In this document: piece after piece, positions 26,130 to 37,370 of the stretch
Numbering within the stretch: position 1 is the first letter of the stretch
Layout of the letters: each line of letters starts with the position of its first letter
From: Cryptomeria japonica
Taxonomy: Eukaryota; Streptophyta; Pinopsida; Cupressales; Cupressaceae
DNA: 64,000 nt
NCBI RefSeq assembly: GCF_030272615.1
Contig: NC_081407.1
Location: forward strand, 100,671,897 to 100,735,896
Direction: 5' to 3'
Position numbers and translations under genes: made by a program
Notes under the pieces: generated by a model
The model's input: the letters and a program-made list of their open reading frames with translations, nothing else
The model's database searches: none
Told to the model about the DNA's origin: nothing

Positions 26130-28081
26130 TTAGCCTTTTTCCTTACTTGCTTGGTTGAGAAGCTTCGATATGGGTTTCCTACCCCTTCTTTTAATTTCTT
26201 TGGTGCAATTTGGGGAACCAATATCTTCTAGGGTTTTGGCTAATCCTAGGTTGCCATTTTCTAATTCCTTTTTTGTTTCCATGATAACAATAACCTTTTG
26301 AACTGCATCCACCATAATATATTTCTTCAAGAGCCCTACCATAAGAAGCCTTTTTTGATAAGATAGTTCATCATCATCAACAATTTCTTCTATGAAATTA
26401 TCCATCAGATCATTAACTGTTTCATTGCCCACATAATCTAGGATGATCCTATTTTCTACTTCAATTCTCTTTAAATGTTCCTCCTCACTTTCCTTGGTTT
26501 CCATACTTAGGGGTCTTTAAGTTGTGATTCTGGACACACTTTATCGCTCATAACAGAAGGCTGACAATCCTTGCCATCTACTTATCCGATATCCCCTCCA
26601 TTAATTGCCATTTTTGATTTCTCCCTGGGAGATCCCTCCGTGCACCATTCCAAGAGAGTAAGCTCTTCGATGAGAGGGACATGGGTGTCTATATCCATAA
26701 GTGAGGGTGTCTCAAATATGCCACTGTCTCTGTAGGCAATTTCCCCTTCCTCTAATTCCTGAATCAGACTTTCCTTTTCCTTCCTATCCATTGTATTCTT
26801 TCTCAGGTCTGATTTATCTTTGATAGCCTCCTTAAAAGTATTTATGGTGAAGCCTCCTCCTTCAGGATTGAGAGTTAAGACAATCTTATCCTTAGGGGGT
26901 AAAGATGAACTCTTTTTTACCAATTTAGGGTTGGGAAGGGTGAGATTTGGAAAGATAACTTCCTTTGAATCCACTCTACCCTTAAATAATTTCAGTTTAA
27001 CCCAATACAAAGAGTGATTTGTTATAATTTTAATAGGCTCAATATTGACAGTTTTGATTGGCATTTTAACCATGATCTTGATGGTTGCAGAATCTCTAAA
27101 ATTTTCTTCTAATCCTTCAAAACCCACAAGTGAGTCACCTATTTTGACAAGGCAATGTTCATGAATAAGCTCTACTAGAATGTTAGGTAGCTCTACCCAC
27201 CTTGGGACAGAATGTTCTTCAAAAATCTTAGGGGAAAAATTTGTTTGCCATTTAAAAAAGGAGAAACAATATCCTTTAAAGAATCTAGGTTGAAAATTTA
27301 GTATTTTAACCCTTAATTCTAATGATTTGCAATGAATAAACATATAATTATCTTCTAGGGTTGTGATACTTACCTACCCTTTGGTTGTAGAGATCAACCA
27401 CTGGATAATTTCTTGGGTGGAAGTGTCGTATCCACACCATTTTCCAAAAAGACCCCATCTTTTGTAATCCTCCCAGATATCATTTGTATATTGATTACTT
27501 ATGATAATTGTATTCTAACTTGAGCTGATATGAGAGGTGGCTTGCTTCTCCACGTGAATCCTTTTTTTTCCTAGTTTTACCCTATTTGCTCCCATGGCAA
27601 TAGAATTTGCAGCATATTGTGTTTGTCCTTGTGGTGGCCACCAATTTTCCTTCCTCACCGGATGGTCATTGTAGTTTTCCCATGCTGATCTAGGGTTCCT
27701 TTGTTTCCCCGACCAATCAGTATCTACTACGGTAGATGCAGAGTTATCTTTATTTATTGTAAATTTAGATTTATTTTGGCTAATTGGGGGCCCCCTTGGA
27801 ACCCTAGCTACGTCCTTGCAGGTTTGATTTAGAGTAATTGGGATCGAATTTGCACCAGTAGTGTAGGATTGCATAGATGATAGGGCTCCAAATCTGTTCA
27901 CTGATCCCACCTTGTTCTTGTGGGCATTCTGTAAAAATGAATTAGCTTGCCATGGGGATTTCCTCTTTGTCCCATGGTTTCTTTTTAGGTGAAGGATGGA
28001 CTTCGTAGCTAGATGTGAATTCCAGATCGCTAATTTCTGTTTACCACTATTCGTGGTTTGGGCGAACTTTTGCAAAGCCAT
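26130..28081 (-). pseudogene. LINE 1 ORF1 (Gag-like, DUF4283-like region)
   Basis: Starts at the ATG at 28079-28081 (MALQKFAQTT); the more upstream ATG at 28102 lies in the flanking duplication. The middle portion (near 27100-27300) has FSPKIFEEHSVPRWVELPN and HCLVKIGDSLVGFE, resembling the DUF4283 domain of plant LINE ORF1 proteins, which bind element RNA. The C-terminal part is acidic and Lys/Glu-rich. Two in-frame TAG codons (27515-27517 and near 27372), a TAA near 26582 and a frameshift around 26505-26530 break it. It ends about 60 bases before the ORF2 ATG, the usual compact plant L1 arrangement. Confidence 0.75.
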
Positions 28082-28094
28082 ATATTTAATTTTC

Positions 28095-28921
28095 ATTTGC
28101 ATATTTTTTTGAATTTATGTTTTATTTAAGAATTTATTTATTTTTGATCTCAACAATAAATTTAAAAATCACAATTTTGAAAATAAAGTTTACCCTCTTA
28201 CTTTCGTCTCAGCTCCTTCTTGACCCCAACTTGGCAGTAAGAACAAGGTAAAGCAGGCGAGCATTGGGCTGGGTCACAGGGATACTCTAGAGGTAAAAAT
28301 AAAAAACTATAAGCCTCCTTCCTAAATATTTTATGAATATTTAAAAAAATTTATGAATTGTTACTAAAATAATGCACAATCAATAATTATAAATAACCCT
28401 CGCAACATAAGCCCCCTTCCTTCGCCTCAACTCCTTGCTGACCCCAACGTCGCAGTAAGTAAGACCAAGGTAAGGCAGACATATGTTGGTCTGGGTCGTA
28501 GGGAATGCATCTAATTTTAAAAAAAACATTGTCCCCCCTCTTCTTAATAGGCGAAGACCATTTTTCTTTAAGGTTTGTGTCTCATTTTCTTTGCATTTTT
28601 TTTTAGTTTACGTTTTTATTTAATAATTTATTTATTTTGATCTCAACACTAAATATAAAAATAACAATTTTGAAAATAAATTCTACCCCCTTTATTTCAC
28701 CTGAGCTCATTCTTGACCCCAACTTGGTAGTAAGTAAGACCAAGGTAAGGCAAACGGGCCTTGGGTTGGGTCACGGGGATACTCTAGAGGTGAAAATAAA
28801 AAACATAAGCCCCCCTCCTAAATGTTTTATGAATATTTTTAAAAAAATTATGAATTGTTACTAAAATAATGCATAATCGATACTTATAAACAACCCTCGC
28901 AACATAAGCCCCCTTACTTCA
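28095..28921. repeat. 490-bp higher-order satellite, segment 2 (~1.7 units)
   Basis: Continuation of the same array between LINE 1 and the 4.17-kb LTR insertion, with the same cores, AT-rich spacers and CATAAGCCCCC motifs. It resumes mid-unit exactly where segment 1 was broken by the LINE. Confidence 0.92.
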
Positions 28922-31900
28922 TGTAGTACCCCTACCGTAATCGATCTCTAACCTTGGTTTAATCTTGATTAGTTTATCGTGATATTATGATTATAATCAG
29001 ATGTTTGATTTCACGCATAGCTATTGATGTGGTTTTCTCACTAGTTGTATGCAGGTTATTCAGTGTACCTATTTCGTGATTTTAGTATCGGACTAACGCT
29101 TTCATTAGATTTTATAAATGTATGCATGTATGATCTTTTGTTGCAGGAGATTTCAGGTGCGAAGTCGCATGAGTGCGAGGTTCGTCGTCACCTGGTTTTC
29201 AAGGTTTGAGCATACCTTTTAATCCTTAGAGTTGGATTAGGTGGTCGTAAGATCTTAGTCGACCTTAGTCGTGCTCTAGTGAGCATCGCCAGTCGTCGTC
29301 GGTAATCCCTTCTTGTTTGGGTTTGCGAGTCGTCTGTTTGGTTGACCTTCTCGGTTTGCGTGCCTGGTGTGTTTGGTTAATTGATGAATTAGTCCTTAGC
29401 ATTATTTTGAGTATTTATGCGTTTGTGCAGTGAAGATTAATGGATTAAATTGATTGAGAATTCGTTATGCGTTTTTCGTTGTTAATGAATTGCTCGTTTT
29501 AAATTGGAAGTAAATTTGAATTAAATGACTGATTTCGATTATTAAATGCATTTTATTTATGCTGTTGAAAAAGAAAGTTTTGTATGTTATCCCAATAGAA
29601 TTTAATTGAAAACTGTTGGATTATTATATTAGAAAGGTTAAATTTGTTTAAATGAGGAAATCGAATTTTTAATTGAAATAGCAAGTTATTTTGTTGTTGT
29701 ATTTAGAAAAGAATTAATTTTGAGTATTATTTTTAAATAAAAGTTTTTATTCCAAAAATGGAATTTTTGGGTCAACTCTTCCATATAACCCAATTTGGGA
29801 GAAATTGGAAGGATGGACAATTTTGGAGAAGATTTTGGGGAATCTGACAGGTGGACTCTCCCTCAGCCATACCAGGATTGCGAATTGAGGTAGGATTCTG
29901 AACTGGTTATTGGAAATCAATATGATTGTTCATATGAATTTGGCTGGAAATTTTAATGGAGATGTGTATTTTTCCCCCTTGCTGTTGAGTGTTTGAAACC
30001 CCATTGTGTTTGGGAAGTTGGAATTTTTATCAAACCCCTCTGCTGGGCGTTTATGGTAATTTTCGGACTGTGTATTTGTGTTTAAAATTTAATTGTTTTA
30101 CCCCCCCCGTGCGTTTTTATCTTTTAGCCGGACTGTGTGTCCGAATTAAGTGTCAAAACGTATTTTTTTCTTTGTGTTTGAACTGGGCGTATTTGTTTGT
30201 TGTTTCGGGGTGTGCGTTTGTATATTGTTTTAGCGGACTATGTTTGGGGTTTGGAGGCGGGGAGCGGAGCTCCGGCCGCCCCCTCCCTTCTCCCCCGCGC
30301 GTTCCGCCCCTTCTCCTCTCCTCGTCCCGTGCTCCTCCCTCGCCTTGGTTAGGCCGCGGCTCACGGCGGTGGCCGCAGGGGCCGCGGCTCACGGCGGTGG
30401 CCGCAGGGGCCGCGGTGGCCGCAGGGCGCCGCGGCACCTGCGGGCACCACCGTGGGTGCCGCCTGTGAGCACCGCCGCGTGCCCTAGCCGCGTTTTCAAA
30501 CGCGTGGCTTTTGTTTAAAGCCTAGTTTATTTAAATGCATTTTTTTTTTAAGAAAAACCTAGTTTATTTAAATGCATTTCTTTGTAAGAAAGAACATAGC
30601 TTATTTTAAATGCGTTGTTTTGTTGTTTTAACGTGGTTAAAAAAAAAAGGAGGGGAGGTTGTGTTAATGTATTTTGTGGGCATTTGAAAAAAAAAAAATA
30701 CATATGATTTCTATATCATTTTAGAGATAGTTGTGTTTAATGTTTAGTTTAATTAGATGCTTAATTATGATGGGAGGGCATATCACGATAAATGATAACT
30801 TGATTTTGATGGAGCATATAATGGAATTTATAGGTGAATTAGTCATTCAAGTTTATTTCATGATTTGTGTACCTCGTCTAATTGAGTCCAAATATTGATA
30901 ATTTCATCATCAAATGTTATTTGGCTATGCTTGGGTCCAATCTTAGATTAATAAGTTTATATCATGTGCGTTGGAAATGAGTATCTACAACTGAATTTCT
31001 TTTATCTTTATTTCCGTAATCCGTATTACGTAATTGGAATTGAAATTATGAATCTGTAGAAGTTGGTTTTAGACCAGTGTGTTAATGACGTTTTGTTGGA
31101 GATTAAATGTACCCTTGTTTAAATTGCTTAATGGTTGTCAATTTTACTAATATGAATTGGTTAAAACTCTTTATGGCTTAAATTGCCTGTTCAATGCTTT
31201 AACCTTAGGAGTTAGAAACCCAAGAACAACTTAACCCTTGATGAGATAGATAACTGTAATCTGATTTGGATCTTGTAGAAAACTTGATCGTCGTTTAATG
31301 ATTAAATCAAATTGAGGAAATATTGTCTTTTCTGATTATTGCATGGCGAGTTTAATTACTGTATTCGCTTTAATTTATGAAATGGCATGTTTTGCTTTGT
31401 TTAAAAGGACCCTGTCGTATGGATGATTTGGTGTTCCTGTTTTAGTCCTCGATTTTCGAGTTGACTGTTGTATTGTGATGTTGTCATAATTGGTCATATC
31501 CTCTTTGTGTGAGTCGAATAATGATTCGTGGTTAACCTTAGTTGTCAGGTCTCTAGTTAGAGTACCGTCAGTAAGTGATTACCCTTGAGTCGTGTTTGAC
31601 CAGATGATTGGTTCTCTCTTCTTGAACTCCGTTCGTCTGACCATGTGTATTCCTTGGTTCGAGTTCGTCTGAGTTAGTCTAGTGTCGTATGGGAAAGTGG
31701 CTTTCGATTGGGGGCCGCGCCCAAAGTGGCTGCTGGGTAACCCGTCGAAAGTGAATCTAATAAGTGATAACCTAAGTAGATTAGAAAATAATCTCTAAAT
31801 AAGATATTGTGCCTCACCCATGAGACGAGTGCTATCATAGATTCGACATGCTGTGAGAAGGCCTGAAATGGCAAACCATCTTCCTCGTCTTCACGAGAGG

Positions 31901-33094
31901 ATGTGTGGGTCCACATGAGGCTTGGATGGGCCGGAAGTTCGGATTAGGTTGCCAGGGCTACCAGTGTATGGGCCGGGACCTATGAAGACTTGCCATGGTA
32001 TCCATACCAGGTTGTGTGATGACACTTGTCCCTACGTTCGCTAGTGGGTTGTCGTTTGTCCTGTTTTGAGTACCTTTGTGAGTCGTCCTTTCTGTCTCTG
32101 CCCTTGTGAGTGTCGGTTTCATGTTAGACCTTGGGTGGTGATGGTTCAGTTTTATGGATGCTCTCATGGACCTCTTGTATTAGCTTGGATTATGTTCGGC
32201 TGGATCCTGTTCTTTTTAAGGATCGTTTATGTATTATTGATCGATGTGGTCGTTTGTATATTGCTTATGTATCGCCTTGATGGCTGGATAGTACTTAGTG
32301 TAACCTCTTGTACTCTTAACCTTATTAATTATCAGAAGGGGTCTTGCAGTTGCGCAGACCCGGAGATGTAGCCCTTTAGGGGTGAACTCCGAGATCATTT
32401 TGGTGTCATGTGATGTATTCTCTTATGTTTCTTTTATTCAGCTTATTCATGTATGATTAATTTATGTAAAATGGTTAAGTGGATAATGGAATTAACTTTA
32501 AATGCTTATATTCAGTTCTATCTTGAATGCCATGTGGATCGAATGCATAATTGGTCGAGATGCGATTTATCGTAATGCATGTGTGAAATCGTCCGTTCAA
32601 TGCAATAAGTTGGAACATGGAATAATGCATCTTAGAGTAATGAATTATACTCAGTTGTTGTTAAGAAATTTAGATGTGCTTGGAAAGATCTCTTATGCCA
32701 TGATGAAATCCTAGTGTATTAGAAAAGGTAGATGTATGGTTTGTAATTTTAAAATGAAAAGATTGAATGAAGTTTATGAATGGATCTTAAATGATGAATC
32801 TTGCTTGTGATTTATATTTCCATCCTTTGAAAGAAATTATCCTGATTGTGAATTATCTCGTTATTAAGATATTCAGCTTTTGGATTAATTGTGTGTGTAA
32901 AGTGTATTGTGAAAATTTAAGTAATCTCGTTGGGAAACTCTTTAGGAGATTGTCGTTAATGTCTTCCGCTATGTTATCTGAATCTTTGGTATCTTGTTGC
33001 ATCTTATGTGTTGTAACTTTAAAAAAAAAAAATTTTGCACTCTATTCTTGTTATTTTAGCTTATCCCTTCGGGGTTTCCTGGCGGGGCATTACA
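28922..33094 (-). mobile_element. 4.17-kb solo LTR or non-coding LTR element with CTTCA target duplication
   Basis: Begins TGTAGTACCC and ends GGGGCATTACA, bounded by CTTCA at 28917-28921 and 33095-33099. Removing it restores a normal satellite unit. On the minus strand it starts TGTAATGCCCCGCCAGG, a start seen in large plant gypsy LTRs, so minus orientation is likely. I see no repeated termini, primer-binding site or gag-pol inside, so a solo LTR is the simplest reading; a large non-autonomous element is the alternative. A GC-rich block lies at 30240-30500. Frames inside it show no known domain. Confidence 0.85.
30240..30500. repeat. GC-rich block with 28-bp tandem repeat inside the 4.17-kb LTR
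   Basis: An abrupt switch from AT-rich to very GC-rich sequence. At about 30351-30408 a 28-base unit beginning GGCCGCGGCTCACGG is present twice in tandem, with a partial third copy. Frames through it are Arg/Pro/Ala-rich low-complexity and probably not coding. Confidence 0.85.
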
Positions 33095-34787
33095 CTTCAC
33101 CTCAACTCCTTTCTGACCCTAACTTGCATTTTTTTTAGTTTACGTTTTCTTTAAGAATTTATTTATTTTGATCTTAACACTAAATTTAAAAATCACAATT
33201 TTGAAAATAAATTTTACCCCTTTACTTTCGCCTTAGCTCCTTCTTGACCCCAACTTGGCATTAAGTAAGACCAAGGTAAGGCAGAGAAACTTTGGGCTGG
33301 GATGGAGATACTCTAGAGGTAAAAAAAAACATAAGACCCCTTCCTAAATGTTTTATGAATATTTTTAAAAAAAGTATGAATTGTTACTTAAATAATGCAG
33401 AACCGATAATTATAAATAACCATCGCAACTCTTTCTTGACCCCAACTTGGTAGTAAGTAAGACCAAGGTAAGGTGAACTGACATTGGTATGGGTCGTGGG
33501 GAATGCCTCTAATTTAAAAAAAAACATAGTCCCCCCTTTCTGAATAGGCCAAAACCATTTTTTTAAGGTTTGTGTCTCATTTTGTTTGCGTTTTATTTAA
33601 GAATTTATTTATTTTGATCTCAACACTAAATTTACAAATCACAATTTTGAAAATAAATTCTACCCCCTTTCTTTCACTTGAGCTCCTTCTTGACCCCAAC
33701 TTGGCAGTAAGTAAGACCAAGGTAAGGCAGACGGGCCTTGGATTGGGTCATGAGGATACTCTAAAGGTAAAAATAAAAAACATAAGCCCCTTCTTAAATG
33801 TTTTATGAATATTTAAAAAAAAAGTTTGAATTATTACTAAAATAATGCACAATCGATAATTATAAATAACCTTAGCAACATAAGCCCCCTTCCTTCACTT
33901 CAACTCCTTGTTGACCCCAACTTGGCAGTAAGTAAGACAAAGGTAAGGCAGATAGACATTGGACTGGGTCGTTGGAAATGCCTCTAATTTAAAAAAAAAC
34001 ATAGTCCCTGCCTTCTTAATAGGTCAAGACCATTTCTTTAAGGTTTGTGTCTCGTTTTCTTTGCATTTGTTTTTAGTTTATGTTTTATTTAAGAATTTAT
34101 TTATTTTGATCTCAACATTAAATTTAAAAAATCACAATTTTGAAAATAAATTTTAGCCCCCTTCCTTCGCCTCAGAACATAAGCTCCCTTCCTTCGTCTC
34201 AACTCCTTTTGGACCCTAGCTTGGCAGTAAGTAAGACCAAGGTAAGGCACACGAACCTTGGGCTAGGTCACATGGATACTCTAGAGGTGAAAAAAAAACA
34301 TAAGCCCCCTTCCTAAATGTTTTATGAATGTTTAAAAAATAAGTATGAATTGTTACTAAAATAATGCACAATGGATAATTATAAATAACTCTCGCAACAT
34401 AAGCTCCTTTTTTTCTTCGCCTCAACTTCTTCCTAACCCCAACTTCACAGTAAGTAAAACCAAGGTAAGGTGGACATACATTGGGTTGGGTCATGGGGGA
34501 ATACTTCTAATTGAAAAAAACAAAAACATAAGCCCCCTTCTTAATAAGCGAAGACCATTTCTTTAAGGTTTGTGTCTCATTTTCTTTGATTTTTTTCTAT
34601 TTTATGTTTTATTTAAAAATTTATTAATTTTGATCTCAACACTAAAATTTAAAATTACAATTCTGAAAATAAATTTTAGCCCCTTCTTTTGCCTCATAAC
34701 ATAAGACCCGTTTTTTCGCCTCAACTCCTTCGTGACCCCAACTTGGTAGTAAGTAAGACCAAGGTAAGGCAAACGGGCCTTGGACTT
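33095..34787. repeat. 490-bp higher-order satellite, segment 3 (~3.5 units)
   Basis: Final part of the array, resuming at the right copy of the CTTCA duplication. Near 33125 the text jumps from a core (CCTAACTT) directly to the AT-rich spacer (GCATTTTTTTTAG), so part of a unit is deleted there. The array ends near 34787 inside a core (CGGGCCTTGG). Confidence 0.92.
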
Positions 34788-35094
34788 ACTATAAAATTAT
34801 CATTTAGAGAGCATAAAAATTTCACCATAATTATTTAAAAACATATTTTGACTCAACATATTAATACTATATAAATATTTTTTATTATAAATAAAATAAA
34901 ATATATTGTGTCATGTTGTGTTGTGTGTAGTATTGTGTGTATTTTTGTGTTGTGTTGTTTTGTGGTTGTCTTAAGTCAATTAGGGGAGGCTAAACAAGCT
35001 TCCACCTTCGTGTGGTTGGCCTTGTTAGTAGAGAATGTTTGAAAAAATATTTTTGAAGCTAAGAGAAATTTGTGTAATTATATATTTTTAAAAT
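34788..35094. other. AT-rich junction between two tandem arrays
   Basis: Contains a TGTGTTGTG-rich patch near 34910-34970. No gene or clear repeat unit. Confidence 0.4.
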
Positions 35095-36345
35095 AAATAA
35101 TATTATATGCATGTTAAAATTCTCAAATAAAAAATAAATTATAATCTTAATTATAATTAGTTCGTTTATCATTAGTGTAAGAGTCTTATCTCAAACTCTA
35201 TTAAGAATATACTAGTGATATATATAAAACATGATTTTTTTTGTTACAACATCTTAGCATATTGTTTCCCTATTGCCTTTTGTGGCATATCACTATGTGT
35301 GCCTATGATGTGTGAATAAATAATATTCCATATTGTTCATATTATATGCATGTTGAAATTTTCAAAGTAAATTTAACAAATTGTGAATTTAGAGGTGAAA
35401 AAAAGTACATTTTAATTATTCATTATAGTTTTGGGTATAATTATTTCATTTATCATTAGTAGTGTAAGAACCTTATCTCAAACACTAAAAAGAACACACT
35501 AGTGATATAAAACATGATTTCTTTTTGTTATGACATCTTAGCATATTGTTTCTCTATGGCTTTTGTGGCATATCACTATGTGAACATGTGATGTATGCAT
35601 GAATTAACCACTATGTGTACCTATGATGTGTGCAAATAAATTATATTTTATATAATTTATATTATATGCATATTAAATTCCCAAAGTAAAAAGAAATTGT
35701 GATTTAAAAAATTCTCAAAGTAAAATTAAAAAATTGTGAATTCAAAGGTGAAAATAAAAGTACACTTTAATTATTCATCATAGTTCTAGGTATAATTGTT
35801 TCATTTTTCATTACTAGTGTAAGAACCTTATCTCAAACACTAAAAAGAACACACTAGTGATATAAAACATGATTTCTTTTTGTTATGACATCTTAGCATA
35901 TTGTTTCTCTATGGCTTTTGTGGCATATCACTATGTGAACATGTGATGTATGCATGACTTAACCACTATGTGTACCTATGATGTGTGTAAATAAATTATA
36001 TTTTATATAATTTATATTATATGCATATTAAAATTCCCAAAGTAAAAAGAAATTTAAAAAATTCTCAAAGTAAAATTAAAAAATTGTGAATTCAAAGGTG
36101 AAAATAAAAGTACACTTTAATTATTCATCATAGTTCTAGGTATAATTATTTCATTTATCATTAGTAGTGTAAGAACCTTATCTCAAACACTAAAAAGAAC
36201 ACACTAGTGATATAAAACATGATTTCTTTTTGTTATGACATCTTAGCATATTGTTTCCCTATGGCTTTTGTGGCATATCAATATGTGAATATGGATGTAT
36301 GCATGACTTAACCACTGTGTACCTATGATGTGTGTAAATAAATAA
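35095..36345. repeat. ~350-bp tandem repeat, about 3.6 copies
   Basis: The marker TCTCAAAC recurs near 35189, 35476, 35831 and 36181 (spacings about 287, 355 and 350). Copies share AGAACACACTAGTGATATAA, TGACATCTTAGCATATTG and CTATGATGTGTG. The last three copies are very similar; the first is shorter and more diverged. AT-rich, no coding frame. Confidence 0.9.
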
Positions 36346-37152
36346 TCACCTGGTTAGAGGATTTAATGATCAGAACTATTAGGATCTGACTGTACCTTGT
36401 TAGGAGGGACCTTGTAAGAGGATTTTCTTGTTGCAACTGTTAGGAAGACAACAAGTACAAATGATCTTAGTATAACACCTTCTGTGTTTGATAAGATCTA
36501 CTTCAGAACATTACAACATCACAAAGACTTCATCTCTCAACTCCTCTGATCTTTGCACTATCAGAATACAAAATTCGCTCATCACATATCAGACTATCAA
36601 GCTCATGTATATATATCCTTTCATACCTCATCACACAATTAAAATTATCATAAGGTCGACTAGAACCTTATTACAATTATCATAAGGTCTGTATATATAT
36701 CGTTTTACCGATCTGAGTAATTTTCATCACTACTGAGTAACTGTGTTTCTTGATCTCTGCCTTGTTGATCAAATCTCATTCATCTGATCAAATCTGCTTG
36801 TGCGGTCATGAAGTTATCTTCATCTGATAGTCATCAACGTTGCTGCAAAATCGCATTCCTTCATCCTTCGTGGATTTCATGTACTGGTTGTCGGTGTGAA
36901 ACTCTATCAGTCATTTTATTGGTTGAAGTCCTAATTACCGGTTCTGATGAATTTGTCTTTGCTTTACCAATTAAGTTTATCTAGTTGAACTGTAGGACTT
37001 AGATGACTTGAAGAAACATAGTTGCCATCGATGACAATATACAAAATAGTCATCATACATAAAACTAATCTCTATGTACAATAGACATGTACTGGTTGCA
37101 TCAAACAAATACACATTACATTGCCAGTTGACCAAATGATCAAATGCCAACA
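36346..37152 (-). repeat. copia-type LTR remnant, 3' LTR of a minus-strand element
   Basis: The right edge reads AAATGCCAACA followed by ATCTCTCCCTTTGG. On the minus strand this is a polypurine tract (CCAAAGGGAGAGAT) directly followed by an LTR start TGTTGGCATTTGATC, as in the other copia LTRs here. The left edge merges with the 350-bp tandem array and has no clear LTR end, so it is probably truncated. It shares phrases with 59865-60800 (for example ACTGTTAGG and GTTGCCATC). Confidence 0.65.
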
Positions 37153-37370
37153 ATCTCTCCCTTTGGCATTGATGGTAACACTTAGGAAAAAAATTGTCAA
37201 CTAAGTGTGCAACACAAAAAGTGACTATATATAGAATACATGGACTCATACCAACACACACTCCCCCTTAGTAATTGTTGCAATTACAAAAATGAATTCA
37301 TTACTCCCCCTAAACAGTACTTACAAAATTTTGACTCTTAAACTAATTATACTCCCCCTTTAACAACAAT
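37153..37370 (-). other. internal 3' flank of a minus-strand copia element with repeated polypurine-like motifs
   Basis: Three CTCCCCCT motifs lie near 37261, 37303 and 37351; on the minus strand they read AGGGGGAG. Multiple polypurine-like motifs upstream of the 3' LTR are a known trait of Sirevirus-type copia elements. No pol sequence follows, so this is a fragment. Confidence 0.5.

Larger units (their letters stand above)
19798..28094 (-). mobile_element. L1-type non-LTR retrotransposon (LINE 1), nearly full length, inactive
   Basis: A minus-strand LINE inserted in the satellite. Order on the minus strand: ORF1 (28081-26130), ORF2 with endonuclease, RT, zinc finger and RNase H (26072-21912), then a 3' region that holds a further decayed frame. 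The left (3') end abuts a T-run, consistent with a poly(A) tail. Flanks share ATTTGCAT followed by T7 (19783-19797 and 28095-28110, with one inserted A), a plausible ~15-bp target duplication, and satellite sequence resumes on both sides. Only 13 bases precede the ORF1 ATG, so a little of the 5' end may be lost. Confidence 0.9.

Noticed and set aside
30153-30518. GC-rich overlapping frames that could look like a small Arg/Pro-rich protein gene.
   Set aside because: They are open on both strands simply because of GC-rich low-complexity repeat sequence, with no domain and no supporting context.
13567-34787. The satellite as a CRISPR array or centromere core.
   Set aside because: Unit length, AT-rich spacers and plant context exclude CRISPR; about 18 units is too little to claim a centromere.
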